Part shown: positions 25,793 to 34,693 of the stretch, one piece after another
Position numbering within the stretch: the stretch's first letter is position 1
How the letters are laid out: each line of letters opens with the position of its first letter
Assembly: GCA_013152655.1 (NCBI GenBank)
Contig: JAADFW010000280.1
Location: 4,397 to 44,864 of the forward strand
Direction of reading: 5' to 3'
Source of the DNA: Chlorobiota bacterium
GTDB taxonomy: Bacteria; Bacteroidota; Bacteroidia; Bacteroidales; B39-G9
Length of the DNA: 40,468 bases
Translations under genes and position numbers: made by a program
Notes under the pieces: generated by a model
Seen by the model: the letters and a program-made list of their open reading frames with translations, nothing else
Told to the model about the DNA's origin: nothing
Database searches by the model: none

Positions 25793-27118
25793 ATGAAACA
25801 AACATTTTATTCATTTTTACTTGTTGCTTTTGTTTCCTTTATGAATGTCAATGTTGTCTTTCCGGGAACACAAGATATTAATTTAGTAGAGAACAAGCAA
25901 TTGAAAGATAGTACTTTAGCACCACAAAAAGAGAGTACTAAAACAAAAAATTTGTATTTAAAAGATGCCATTGAATTAGCATTATCCAATAATCCAGAAA
26001 TTGAAATAAATTTTATGGAAATAAAAGCAAAAGAAGCTATTACGCTTCAACAATCGTTGCTGCCAAATCCTGAAGTTGGCTTTGAAATCGAAAATTTTGC
26101 CGGAGGAGGAAATTATAATGCTTTTAAATCGTCAGAAACTACTTTCGGCATAAGTCAATTAATAGAATTGGGTGGCAAGCGTGAAAAAAGGACACAAGCA
26201 GCTCAAATAAATTCAGTATTGGCAAAATGGGATTATGAATGGCAAAAACTAATAATTGCTACAAAAGTAAAGAAATCTTTTACCCGGGTTTTATACTCTC
26301 AACAACAAGTTGAGTTAAATAGAGAACTCCTGAAATTATCAGAAGATTTTAAGAAAGTTATAAGCCAGAGGGTTGAAGCCGGTGTTTTGTCACCAGCCGA
26401 ATTATCGCGTGCACAAGTTGAAGTAACTAAAGCACAGATTAAATTGGAAGCATCTGAGCGTTTACTACAAATTACAAAAAATCAACTGGCATCAATATGG
26501 GGAAACGACATAGCTTTATTCGACAAGGCAGTTGGCGAGTTAACAATAAAAGAAAGTTTTCCGGCATATGCCGAACTGAAAGAATTGTTAACGCAAAACC
26601 CTGTCATTGCTAAAATTAGCGACCAAAAAGAGTATCAACAAGTTATATTAGATTTACAAAAAGTACAAAATATACCTGACCCTGTTGTAAGTGCCGGATA
26701 CAGAAGATTAGCCGAAACATCAAATGGAGCTGTAATAGCCGGCATAGCCATTCCCCTACCGGTATTAAATAAAAATCAGGGAAATATACAAGAAGCTCAA
26801 ATACAGTTAGATAAAATTGATGTTCAGGAAAAATCTATTGTAATATTTTTACAAACAAAGCTCAATGCCAATTATGAATTATTACAATCAACAATTTATG
26901 AAGAAGTCAATTTAAAGGAAAAAATCATTCCTGATGCAGAAAAAACATATGATATAATAAATCAGGGATATTTGGTAGGTAAATTTACTTTTTTAGATGT
27001 TCTTAATGCACAAAAAACAATGTTTGAAGCAAAAGAAAATTATCTTGATGCTTTAACAAACTATCAAATTCTTATTTCTGAAATTGAAGGCCTTATCGGG
27101 CAAAATATTGAAAATTAA
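25793..27118 (+). CDS. TolC-family outer-membrane factor, CzcC-like
   Basis: A 441-residue outer-membrane efflux protein with a signal peptide (hydrophobic 6-24). It shows the paired OEP helical repeats: YLKDAIELALSNNPEIEI near 50-70, QLIELGGKREKR in the first half, VEAGVLSPAELSRAQVEVTKAQI, and NQGYLVGKFTFLDVLNAQKTMFEAKENYLDAL in the second. This is the trimeric exit duct that joins the adaptor and RND pump encoded next. The AELSRAQVE and FTFLDVLNAQ wording is typical for the heavy-metal (CzcC/CusC-like) branch. Confidence 0.93.
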   Translation: MKQTFYSFLLVAFVSFMNVNVVFPGTQDINLVENKQLKDSTLAPQKESTKTKNLYLKDAIELALSNNPEIEINFMEIKAKEAITLQQSLLPNPEVGFEIENFAGGGNYNAFKSSETTFGISQLIELGGKREKRTQAAQINSVLAKWDYEWQKLIIATKVKKSFTRVLYSQQQVELNRELLKLSEDFKKVISQRVEAGVLSPAELSRAQVEVTKAQIKLEASERLLQITKNQLASIWGNDIALFDKAVGELTIKESFPAYAELKELLTQNPVIAKISDQKEYQQVILDLQKVQNIPDPVVSAGYRRLAETSNGAVIAGIAIPLPVLNKNQGNIQEAQIQLDKIDVQEKSIVIFLQTKLNANYELLQSTIYEEVNLKEKIIPDAEKTYDIINQGYLVGKFTFLDVLNAQKTMFEAKENYLDALTNYQILISEIEGLIGQNIEN

Positions 27119-27141
27119 TCTATTATTAAATACATATTAAA

Positions 27142-28143
27142 ATGAAAAATATTAAAAAACTAAATTTCAAGTTATTACTACCTGTTTTGTTATTTATTAT
27201 TTCAGTATTCAGTTGGCAATGCAGCGGTAATAAAAATACAAATGTTGCCAAACAGGAATTAAATAATAATGAGCATGATGAAGAGCATGGTGAAGAGCAT
27301 GGTGAAAAACACGAAGAAGAACTCGTTGTTCAATTAACCGACAGCGAAATGAAAGAGTTCGGTATTGAAACTTCAGTTGCAGGAGAAGGAAATTTACAGA
27401 TTCATGTTAATTTACCGGGAGAAGTTATTATACCACCCGATAATTTGGCTCACGTACATCCGCGTTTTCCCGGAATGGTAAAAGCAGTTTACAAAGAAAT
27501 AGGCGATGAAGTTGTCAAAGGCGAGGTTCTTGCCATTATAGAAAGTAATGAAAGCCTTGTTGAATACAAAATGAAATCATTAATTGACGGAACAATTATT
27601 GAAAAGCACATTACTCGTGGCGAAGTGGTTGAAGACAGCGAACATGGTTTTGTAATTGCAGACCTCACAAAACTATGGGTGTATTTAAGTGTTTACCAGA
27701 AAGACCTGCCTTATGTTAAAATAGGACAAAGTGTGGTAATTTCAGCCGGTGAAGGATTGCCAACCGTAAAGGCTAAAATAAGTTATATTTCTCCGGTAAT
27801 TGACGAAATAACAAGAACGGCAACCGCACGTGTTGAATTATCAGGCAATAACAATGTTTATAAACCGGGTTTATTTGTAACCGGAAGCATTACTACAACC
27901 AACATTCGTGTTTCGCTTTCAATACCAAAAACCGCTATAGAAACTTTAGATAATAAACCGGTTGTTTTTGTAAAAACCGGCGAAGGTTTTAAACCTCATG
28001 AAATAAAAATAGGCCGAAAAAACGATATTAATGTTGAAGTTATAAGTGGCATAAAGCCGGGCGATGTTTATGTAAGCAAAAGAGGCTTCACGCTGAAGGC
28101 AGAACTTCAAAAAAGTGAATTTGGCGAAGGACATGGACATTAA
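27142..28143 (+). CDS. RND periplasmic adaptor (CzcB/CusB-like), His-rich
   Basis: A 333-residue membrane-fusion protein. The N terminus is a signal sequence ending in WQC27, possibly a lipoprotein site though Q at -1 is unusual. Residues 44-60 are a His/Glu-rich stretch with H45, H49, H53, H57 and the tail ends GEGHGH; both could bind divalent metal. The barrel-sandwich region appears as LAHVHPRFPGMVKAVYKEIGDEVVKGEVLAIIESNESL and GTIIEKHITRGEVVE. The usual long coiled coil is nearly absent, as in short heavy-metal adaptors. Links the TolC-type duct to the RND pump. Confidence 0.93.
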   Translation: MKNIKKLNFKLLLPVLLFIISVFSWQCSGNKNTNVAKQELNNNEHDEEHGEEHGEKHEEELVVQLTDSEMKEFGIETSVAGEGNLQIHVNLPGEVIIPPDNLAHVHPRFPGMVKAVYKEIGDEVVKGEVLAIIESNESLVEYKMKSLIDGTIIEKHITRGEVVEDSEHGFVIADLTKLWVYLSVYQKDLPYVKIGQSVVISAGEGLPTVKAKISYISPVIDEITRTATARVELSGNNNVYKPGLFVTGSITTTNIRVSLSIPKTAIETLDNKPVVFVKTGEGFKPHEIKIGRKNDINVEVISGIKPGDVYVSKRGFTLKAELQKSEFGEGHGH

Positions 28144-28164
28144 AATCATAACTGTTATTTCGAC

Positions 28165-28221
28165 GACATTCCGTTGACTACTGGAAGGAATAAAAATCTT
28201 CTAACAACATGGAGATTTTTA
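28165..28221. repeat. degenerate interspersed-repeat-like sequence with hairpin
   Basis: In the 157-base gap between adaptor and pump genes, TAAAAATCT (28191-28199) pairs with AGATTTTTA (28213-28221) across 13 bases. The preceding text TATTTCGACGA and GGAAGGAATAAA resembles a dispersed intergenic repeat common in Bacteroidota genomes. It may act as an attenuator between the two genes or be inert. Confidence 0.35.
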
Positions 28222-28300
28222 TATTCTACTGTATTTCAGCCGAAAAGACAGAAAAGAGTAAGAATAGTCTAAAGGAGAAAATAATTTAAAACATAAAAAA

Positions 28301-31300
28301 ATGAATAAATTAATTGATATAACTTTAAAAAACGGCTTGTTAGTAGTAGTACTTGGTGTACTTATTATGGCAACCGGATATTTCAGCTATAAGCAACTTC
28401 CTATTGATGCTTTTCCTGATGTATCGCCTTCATTGGTACAGGTTTTCACACTTACAGAGGGCTTGGCTCCCGAAGAAATTGAAAAATATGTGACATTCCC
28501 TGTGGAAGTCGCCATGAACGGTTTACCCGAACTTAAAAAAATTCGTTCTGTTTCAAATTTCGGCTTATCGGTAGTAAATATATACTTTGAAGATAACACC
28601 GACATTTATTTTGCCCGGCAACTGGTAAATGAACGCCTGCAAGAGGCACGCGAACAAATCCCCGAAGGATTTGGAGATCCGCAAATGGGGCCAATTTCTA
28701 CCGGAATGGGATTAATCCTTTTCTATTACTTAGAAGACTCTACGGGAACCTATTCATTAACAGAATTACGCACCATTCAGGACTGGCTAATTAAATACCA
28801 GTTACAAACCGTTCCGGGTGTTACTGAAGTGCTTGGTATTGGTGGCTGGGAAAAGCAATTTCAGGTTGCTGTTGACCCGAATGCCCTACTTCGCTATGAC
28901 GTGAGTATTAACGAAATTATTGAAAAAATAAAAGCCAACAATATTAATGTGGGTGCGCAGTTTATTGAAAAAAATGCTGAAGAATTTATAGTCAGGTCAG
29001 TCGGGTTAGTTTCTAATATTGATGATATTAATAACATAATAATAAAAACCAAAGACGGCACACCGATATTCCTGAAACAAATTGCCGATGTTAAAATTGG
29101 AGGTGCTATCAGAAGAGGCGTTCAAACCCGTAACGGTATTGAAGAAGTGGTTTCCGGTATGGTTGTCAAACTTTATGGAAGTAATTCTTCAACCGTAATA
29201 GGTAAAGTTGAAGAAAAAATGAAAGAAATTAACAAAGCTTTGCCTAAAGGAGTGAGAATTGTACCATATTACCAGCAAAAAACATTGGTTGAAGCTGCCG
29301 TAAACACGGTTGCTGATGCTCTGATTCAGGGAATTGCCCTTGTAGCTTTAGTTCTTATTATTTTTATGGGGTCGCTAAGGCCCAGTATTGTAGTTGCTCT
29401 TTCAATTCCGTTCTCCATACTTTTTGCTTTAATTGGAATGAACTATTTCAATATATCGGTTAACCTGATGTCGTTCGGCGGACTGGCAATTGCCATTGGA
29501 ATGATGGTGGACGGAACCATAGTAATGGTTGAAAATGTTGACCGGCTACTCCGTCAAAGTTCTCCCGATGAAGCCCGCATTCATGTTATTGCAAGAGCCA
29601 GTAAAGAAGTTGTAAGGCCAATTTTATTTGCCATTACAATTATTATTGTAGTTTTCTTACCTTTATTTACTTTACAAGGGGTTGAAGGCAAAACTTTCCG
29701 GCCGTTAGCTTTTACCGTTTCGCTTGCTATGTTGGGTTCATTAGTTTTTGCTATTGCTTTTGCACCACTATTGTCACAATTAATCATGCGGCGTTCAAAG
29801 AAAAAAGCTAAAAACAAGGTTGAAAAAACACAAGAAGTTGCTATTGTTCGCTTCCTTAATTATTTATACCTGCCAATTGTTACATATTTTGTAAAACACA
29901 GAATTGTTGCTATTGCCCTTGCTGTAGCTTTACTTGCAGCCGGCGGTATTGTATATCCACGATTAGGTTCTGAATTTACACCAACCTTACAGGAAGGTAC
30001 AATTATTTTACGCCTTACCATGGCTCCCTCAATTTCATTGAATGAAAGTACAAATATAACCATGACTGTTGAGCGACGTTTAATGAAAATTCCGGAAGTA
30101 ACCAGTGTGGTTACACGTATAGGGCGCGGCGAAGTAGGAGCTCATACTGACCCGGTAAATAGTGCAGAAATGTATGTTTTACTCAAACCAAAAAATGAAT
30201 GGAGGACAGCAAAAACGCAACCGGAACTCGAAAAAATAATAAGAGAAGAAGTTGGCGAAATTCCCGGAGTACAATCTAATTTTACACAACCTATTCAAAT
30301 GACAGTTGATGAATTACTGGAAGGAGTGCGAGCCGAACTGGCAATTAAACTTTTTGGCGACGATATGGAATTGCTAAAAGAAAATGCCGATAAAATTGTT
30401 GATGTTATCAGTAAAGTTCCGGGTGCAGCTGACGTTCAAGCCGATCAGATTAGTGGAACTCCTCAACTCCTTATTAAAGTTGACCGCCAGGCTATTGCAA
30501 AGTATGGAATTAATATTGACGATGTACAACAGGTTATTAAAGCTGCCGTTGGTGGCGAAACTGCCGGACAATTATTTGAAGGTGTAAAACGATTTGATAT
30601 TCTTGTTCGTTATAAAGAAAATTATAGAAAAACAACAGAATCAATCAGCCAGATTTTTATTAATGCACATAATGGAGTTCGCGTTCCGCTTAGCCAGTTG
30701 GCCAGTATTGAAGAATTGGTTGGCCCACGTCAAATCACCCGTGAAAACAGCCAGCGTTTTATTACTGTTCAGTGTAATGTGGTTGGCCGCGATATAGGCT
30801 CGTTTGTTGAAGAAGGCCAAAAAGCTATTGAAGCAAATGTTGACCTTCCTCCGGGTTATATCACAAGCTGGGGAGGACAATTCCGTTTACAACAAGAAGC
30901 AAATAAAAGATTAGCTCTTGTGGTTCCGGTTACCTTATTAATTATCTTTTTGTTATTATTCTCAAGCTTTGGCTCTTTAAAAAATACCTTGTTAATTTTA
31001 ATTAATATTCCATTGGCCCTTGTTGGCGGAATAGTAGCATTATGGCTAACAAACCAAAATCTTTCTGTTCCATCATCGGTTGGATTTATTGCACTTTTTG
31101 GAATTGCACTTGAAAACGGGATGGTGTTGGTGACCTACTTAAACCAATTAATGAAAGATGGCGTTCCGGTAAACGAAGCATCTGTAAAAGGAGCAACATT
31201 ACGATTAAGGCCGGTTTTAATGACTGCCATAACAACTGCATTAGGTTTAATTCCCTTATTATTAGCCACAGGAACAGGCAGCGATGTTCAACGGCCACTG

Positions 31301-31408
31301 GCAACAGTAGTTGTTGGAGGATTAATAACTTCAACTTTGCTTACTTTATTGGTAATTCCGGCTATTTATAAATGGTTTGCCATTAATGTCAGAAAAGAAA
31401 TTGCTTAA
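28301..31408 (+). CDS. CzcA/CusA-family heavy-metal efflux RND pump
   Basis: A 1035-residue inner-membrane proton/metal antiporter with twelve helices and two large periplasmic loops (about 30-340 and 555-865), the standard length. The proton-relay segment in helix 4 reads GLAIAIGMMVDGTIVMVEN, with D404 and E411. The region RIGRGEVGAHTDPVNSAEMYVLLKPKNEWR is specific to the heavy-metal family. Helix-4 wording differs from both the Zn/Co/Cd type (DFGIIVDGAVV) and the Cu/Ag type (VGAMVDAAIVMIEN), so the ion cannot be assigned from it; the zinc-type regulator and ZntA-like ATPase nearby favour Zn/Cd. Confidence 0.96.
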   Translation: MNKLIDITLKNGLLVVVLGVLIMATGYFSYKQLPIDAFPDVSPSLVQVFTLTEGLAPEEIEKYVTFPVEVAMNGLPELKKIRSVSNFGLSVVNIYFEDNTDIYFARQLVNERLQEAREQIPEGFGDPQMGPISTGMGLILFYYLEDSTGTYSLTELRTIQDWLIKYQLQTVPGVTEVLGIGGWEKQFQVAVDPNALLRYDVSINEIIEKIKANNINVGAQFIEKNAEEFIVRSVGLVSNIDDINNIIIKTKDGTPIFLKQIADVKIGGAIRRGVQTRNGIEEVVSGMVVKLYGSNSSTVIGKVEEKMKEINKALPKGVRIVPYYQQKTLVEAAVNTVADALIQGIALVALVLIIFMGSLRPSIVVALSIPFSILFALIGMNYFNISVNLMSFGGLAIAIGMMVDGTIVMVENVDRLLRQSSPDEARIHVIARASKEVVRPILFAITIIIVVFLPLFTLQGVEGKTFRPLAFTVSLAMLGSLVFAIAFAPLLSQLIMRRSKKKAKNKVEKTQEVAIVRFLNYLYLPIVTYFVKHRIVAIALAVALLAAGGIVYPRLGSEFTPTLQEGTIILRLTMAPSISLNESTNITMTVERRLMKIPEVTSVVTRIGRGEVGAHTDPVNSAEMYVLLKPKNEWRTAKTQPELEKIIREEVGEIPGVQSNFTQPIQMTVDELLEGVRAELAIKLFGDDMELLKENADKIVDVISKVPGAADVQADQISGTPQLLIKVDRQAIAKYGINIDDVQQVIKAAVGGETAGQLFEGVKRFDILVRYKENYRKTTESISQIFINAHNGVRVPLSQLASIEELVGPRQITRENSQRFITVQCNVVGRDIGSFVEEGQKAIEANVDLPPGYITSWGGQFRLQQEANKRLALVVPVTLLIIFLLLFSSFGSLKNTLLILINIPLALVGGIVALWLTNQNLSVPSSVGFIALFGIALENGMVLVTYLNQLMKDGVPVNEASVKGATLRLRPVLMTAITTALGLIPLLLATGTGSDVQRPLATVVVGGLITSTLLTLLVIPAIYKWFAINVRKEIA

Positions 31409-31438
31409 TATTAAACTATTATAAATCAAACAAAAATC

Positions 31439-31780
31439 ATGAAAGAAATAAAAGCATATATAAAACCACATAAATTATCAAAAGTAACACTTGCCTTGCA
31501 TGAAGTTGACGGATTAACCGGAATGAGTGTTGTAAATGTACGCGGATTTGGCCGGGGAAAAGCTAAAAATGCCCCTACCCGTGTTGTTGAAGAACTGGTT
31601 GATTATATTCCGCATGTTAAAATTGAAATTGTTTGCCTTGACGAAATAGCTGATGAAATTATTTCGGTTATTCAAAAAACTGCTTTTACCGGCTTAAAAG
31701 GCGACGGCAAAATATATATATCAGAAATAATTGATGCTGTAAGAATACAAACAGGGGAGCGCGGAGAATCAGCCGTTTAA
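31439..31780 (+). CDS. PII-like protein of the metal-efflux-linked group
   Basis: A 113-residue GlnB-fold protein: KEIKAYIKPHKLSKVTLALHEVDGLTGMSVVNVRGFGRGK, then HVKIEIVCLDEIADEIISVIQKTAFTGLKGDGKIYISEIIDAVRIQTGERG. Aligned to GlnB without gaps, the uridylylated Tyr51 is Glu52 here and Tyr46 is Thr47, so classical modification is impossible. The nucleotide-binding GLKGDGKI and R..TGERG segments remain. A distinct PII group encoded beside CzcA/CusA pumps has been described, and this fits: it follows the RND gene by 30 bases. It probably senses a nucleotide or ion and may bind the pump. Confidence 0.9.
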   Translation: MKEIKAYIKPHKLSKVTLALHEVDGLTGMSVVNVRGFGRGKAKNAPTRVVEELVDYIPHVKIEIVCLDEIADEIISVIQKTAFTGLKGDGKIYISEIIDAVRIQTGERGESAV

Positions 31781-31823
31781 GAATTTGTTCTTACTGATAA
31801 AATAATTGTAATGAAAATGTAAA

Positions 31824-31879
31824 AAGGACATCAGCTATTGTAAGTTGCTTTATAATATACATAAAAAGCTGATGTCCTT
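31824..31879. repeat. 13-bp inverted repeat with 30-base loop
   Basis: AAGGACATCAGCT (31824-31836) and AGCTGATGTCCTT (31867-31879) are exact reverse complements in the gap between the PII-like and methyltransferase genes. The plus-strand hairpin is not followed by a U run, so this is not a clear terminator for the PII-like gene; it could be a terminator remnant, RNA-processing site or operator. Confidence 0.5.
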
Positions 31880-31951
31880 ATTAATGAATTATTGAATTTA
31901 AAACCAATTATGAACAGAACTTTAAAACTCATTTTCAAATAAATTATAAAA

Positions 31952-32545
31952 ATGAAACTCTATTTATTTATATTTTATTGCTTGTTTTTTCTAATACTAT
32001 TTGTCTGGAAATCTTATGACACATGGAAAAAAACAGGGATAAATCCTTTCAAATTTAAGAAAACAGGCATGGCAATTGATTTTGTAGGAAAAGTTTATAA
32101 AATTATTTCTTTGCTTACTCTTTTAATGGTAACTGTAAATGCTTTTGGCAATGAAATAATGAGTTATTTTATTCCAATTTTATGGCTCAATATTATTTAT
32201 TTAAAATATACAGGCTTAATATTATTACACCTTGCTTTTATCTGGATTCTAATAGCCCAATTGAACATGGCTAATGAATGGAGGATTGGAATTGATAAAA
32301 ATGATGAAATTACTTTAATAACCAACGGTTTATTTAGAATCACACGAAATCCGATTTTTCTTGGAGTATTAATCTCTTTTTTAGGTTTGTTTTTAGTTAT
32401 GCCAAATGTTTTAACATTAATAATTTTGATAGTTGGATATATAATAATTGAAATTCAGGTCAGACTGGAAGAAGAATTTCTAAAAGAAAAATTAGGACAT
32501 AAATATGTTCAATATGCTAATAAAACAAAACGATGGATATTATAA
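31952..32545 (+). CDS. CzcN-like membrane methyltransferase (ICMT/PEMT family)
   Basis: A 197-residue protein with about four to five membrane helices. The family motif is at the C-terminal half: GLFRITRNPIFLG (R132-N133-P134) and RLEEEFLKEKLGHKYVQY, the SAM-binding region of isoprenylcysteine carboxyl methyltransferase and phospholipid methyltransferase relatives. CzcN and NccN of Cupriavidus metal operons belong to this family, and its place between a czc-type pump and a P-type ATPase gene makes a similar role likely, though that role is not known. The ATPase gene starts 10 bases after its stop. Confidence 0.82.
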   Translation: MKLYLFIFYCLFFLILFVWKSYDTWKKTGINPFKFKKTGMAIDFVGKVYKIISLLTLLMVTVNAFGNEIMSYFIPILWLNIIYLKYTGLILLHLAFIWILIAQLNMANEWRIGIDKNDEITLITNGLFRITRNPIFLGVLISFLGLFLVMPNVLTLIILIVGYIIIEIQVRLEEEFLKEKLGHKYVQYANKTKRWIL

Positions 32546-32555
32546 AAACAAACGG

Positions 32556-34637
32556 ATGAAAAAATATACATTAAAAAACCTTGATTGCGCTTCTTGCGCT
32601 GCAAAAATTGAAGGTAACTTAGCAAAACTTGAAGAAGTGAAATTTGTAAATGTAAGTTTTGCAACATCTTCGCTAACTATTGATACAGATGACTTTGAAA
32701 AGATAAAGAACAAAATTAAAGAAGTAGAGCCGGAAGTTGAAGTTATAGAAACAGGCAAAGAAAAAACTTTAGTTTCAAATAGTGAGCTGGCCGAAAACAA
32801 ATGGACTATAATTAAAGCAATTACTGCATTAGTTCTTTTATTGGCAGGTATAATATTTAATGACAAACTGCATAATACACCTTTTCATATTGCAGAATAC
32901 ATAATATTTGTGACTGCATATCTTTTAGTAGGGTGGAAAGTAATTGCACTGGCCGTAAAGAATATTATAAGAGGGCAGGTTTTTAACGAGCACTTTTTAA
33001 TGACCATAGCAACTCTTGGTGCATTTGCCATAGACGAAATGCCAGAGGCAGTTGCGGTTATGTTATTTTATGTTGTAGGTGAATTATTTCAGGATATAGC
33101 GGTTAACCGTTCACGAAAATCAATTAAATCTCTTCTTGAAATTAAGCCTGATTATGCCAACATAAAAAACAATGGCAATATAGTAAAGGTATCTCCTGAA
33201 GATGTAAATATAGGTGACATAATAGTTGTAAAAGCAGGCGAAAAAATTCCTTTAGACGGCGAGGTAATTGAAGGCGATTCATTTATTGATACTTCTGCCC
33301 TTACCGGGGAAAGTGTTCCGCGAAAAATTAAGCCAAAGGATAATGTTCTATCTGGAATGATTAATCAATCGGGTTTACTTACTGTAAAAGTTACAAAACT
33401 ATTTGGCGAATCTTCCATCTCTAAAATTCTGGAAATGGTTGAAAATGCATCATCAAAGAAAGCAGAAACAGAAAAATTTATAACCACTTTCGCTAAGTAC
33501 TATACTCCTGTGGTGGTTTTCGGCTCGCTTTTTCTTGCCGTATTGCCTCCGCTTTTTATCCAGGGAGCTATGTTTAGCGATTGGATTTACAGAGCTTTAG
33601 TTGTATTGGTTATTTCATGTCCGTGCGCATTGGTAATAAGCATTCCGCTTGGATATTTTGGTGGTATCGGAGGTGCCTCCAAAAGAGGAATTTTAGTGAA
33701 AGGCTCTAACTTTTTAGATGCACTTACACAGGTTAAAACCGTTGTGTTCGATAAAACAGGCACATTAACAAAAGGTGAATTTAAAATTTCAGAAATATCG
33801 CCTTCAAATGGCTTTAATGAGAAAACCGTTCTTGAATATGCTGCTTATGCCGAATACAATTCGAACCACCCTATTGCAAAATCTATTTTTGAATCTTATA
33901 ATAAGCCGTTTGACAATTCACGCATTGAAAATGTTGAGGAAGTATCCGGGCATGGGGTTAAAGCTTTTATTGATAAGAAAGAAGTATTTGTAGGGAATGA
34001 TAAGTTTCTTCATAAAGAAAATATTGTTCATGATAAATGCGAAGTGGACGGGACAGTTGTTCATGTGGTTATTGAAAAAAAGTATGCCGGTTATATTGTT
34101 ATATCCGACACATTGAAAGACGATGCCATTGATACTATTAAAAAGCTTAACAACAAAGGCATAAATTCAGTTATGCTTACCGGCGACAATAAATACGCTG
34201 CTGAATTATTTGCTAAAAAACTGGGGATAAAAGAATATTATGCCGAGCTGCTTCCTGAAAATAAAGTTGAGCATATTGAAAGCCTATTACAACAAAACGG
34301 AAAAGTTGCTTTTGTAGGCGATGGCATTAATGATGCACCTGTTTTGGCGCGTGCCGATGTAGGAATTGCCATGGGTGCGTTAGGTTCTGACGCAGCCATT
34401 GAAACTGCCGATGTTGTTTTAATGACAGATTCGCCGCATAAAGTGATTGATGCAATTGAAGTTTCAGCACGTACACGAAGAATAGTTTGGCAAAACATTA
34501 TTTTTGCTTTGGGTGTTAAGTCAATCTTTATAATTCTCGGCATTTTTGGCATTGCCACCATGTGGGAAGCTGTATTTGGCGATATGGGCGTTGCTTTAAT
34601 TGCAATATTAAATGCTACACGTGTACTAAAAGGGTGA
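32556..34637 (+). CDS. ZntA/CadA-type heavy-metal P-type ATPase
   Basis: A 693-residue PIB-type ATPase from the ATG at 32556; upstream ATGs in frame exist back to 32505 but lie inside the methyltransferase gene. One N-terminal metal-binding domain has C11 and C14 in LDCASCAAKIE. The transport motif is C355-P-C357 (SCPCALVIS), the phosphorylated residue D399 in DKTGTLT, the actuator loop TGES, and the nucleotide-domain HP in SNHPIAKS. The last two helices contain GVKSIFIILG and MWEAVFGDMGVALIA, the Lys and Asp characteristic of the Zn(II)/Cd(II)/Pb(II) (PIB-2) class. It exports these ions from cytoplasm to periplasm, feeding the RND system. Confidence 0.95.
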   Translation: MKKYTLKNLDCASCAAKIEGNLAKLEEVKFVNVSFATSSLTIDTDDFEKIKNKIKEVEPEVEVIETGKEKTLVSNSELAENKWTIIKAITALVLLLAGIIFNDKLHNTPFHIAEYIIFVTAYLLVGWKVIALAVKNIIRGQVFNEHFLMTIATLGAFAIDEMPEAVAVMLFYVVGELFQDIAVNRSRKSIKSLLEIKPDYANIKNNGNIVKVSPEDVNIGDIIVVKAGEKIPLDGEVIEGDSFIDTSALTGESVPRKIKPKDNVLSGMINQSGLLTVKVTKLFGESSISKILEMVENASSKKAETEKFITTFAKYYTPVVVFGSLFLAVLPPLFIQGAMFSDWIYRALVVLVISCPCALVISIPLGYFGGIGGASKRGILVKGSNFLDALTQVKTVVFDKTGTLTKGEFKISEISPSNGFNEKTVLEYAAYAEYNSNHPIAKSIFESYNKPFDNSRIENVEEVSGHGVKAFIDKKEVFVGNDKFLHKENIVHDKCEVDGTVVHVVIEKKYAGYIVISDTLKDDAIDTIKKLNNKGINSVMLTGDNKYAAELFAKKLGIKEYYAELLPENKVEHIESLLQQNGKVAFVGDGINDAPVLARADVGIAMGALGSDAAIETADVVLMTDSPHKVIDAIEVSARTRRIVWQNIIFALGVKSIFIILGIFGIATMWEAVFGDMGVALIAILNATRVLKG

Positions 34638-34693
34638 AATAATATGTAATTCTGTACAGAAAAAATATATTATAAATTTTAAAATCTATAATT

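Noticed and set aside
30384..30797. Two consecutive plus-strand ORFs inside the RND pump gene
   Set aside because: They are out-of-frame shadows of the clearly coding pump sequence.
31910..31942. A 10-codon ORF (MNRTLKLIFK) before the CzcN-like gene
   Set aside because: Too short, no hairpin or ribosome-site coupling as seen at corA; likely chance.
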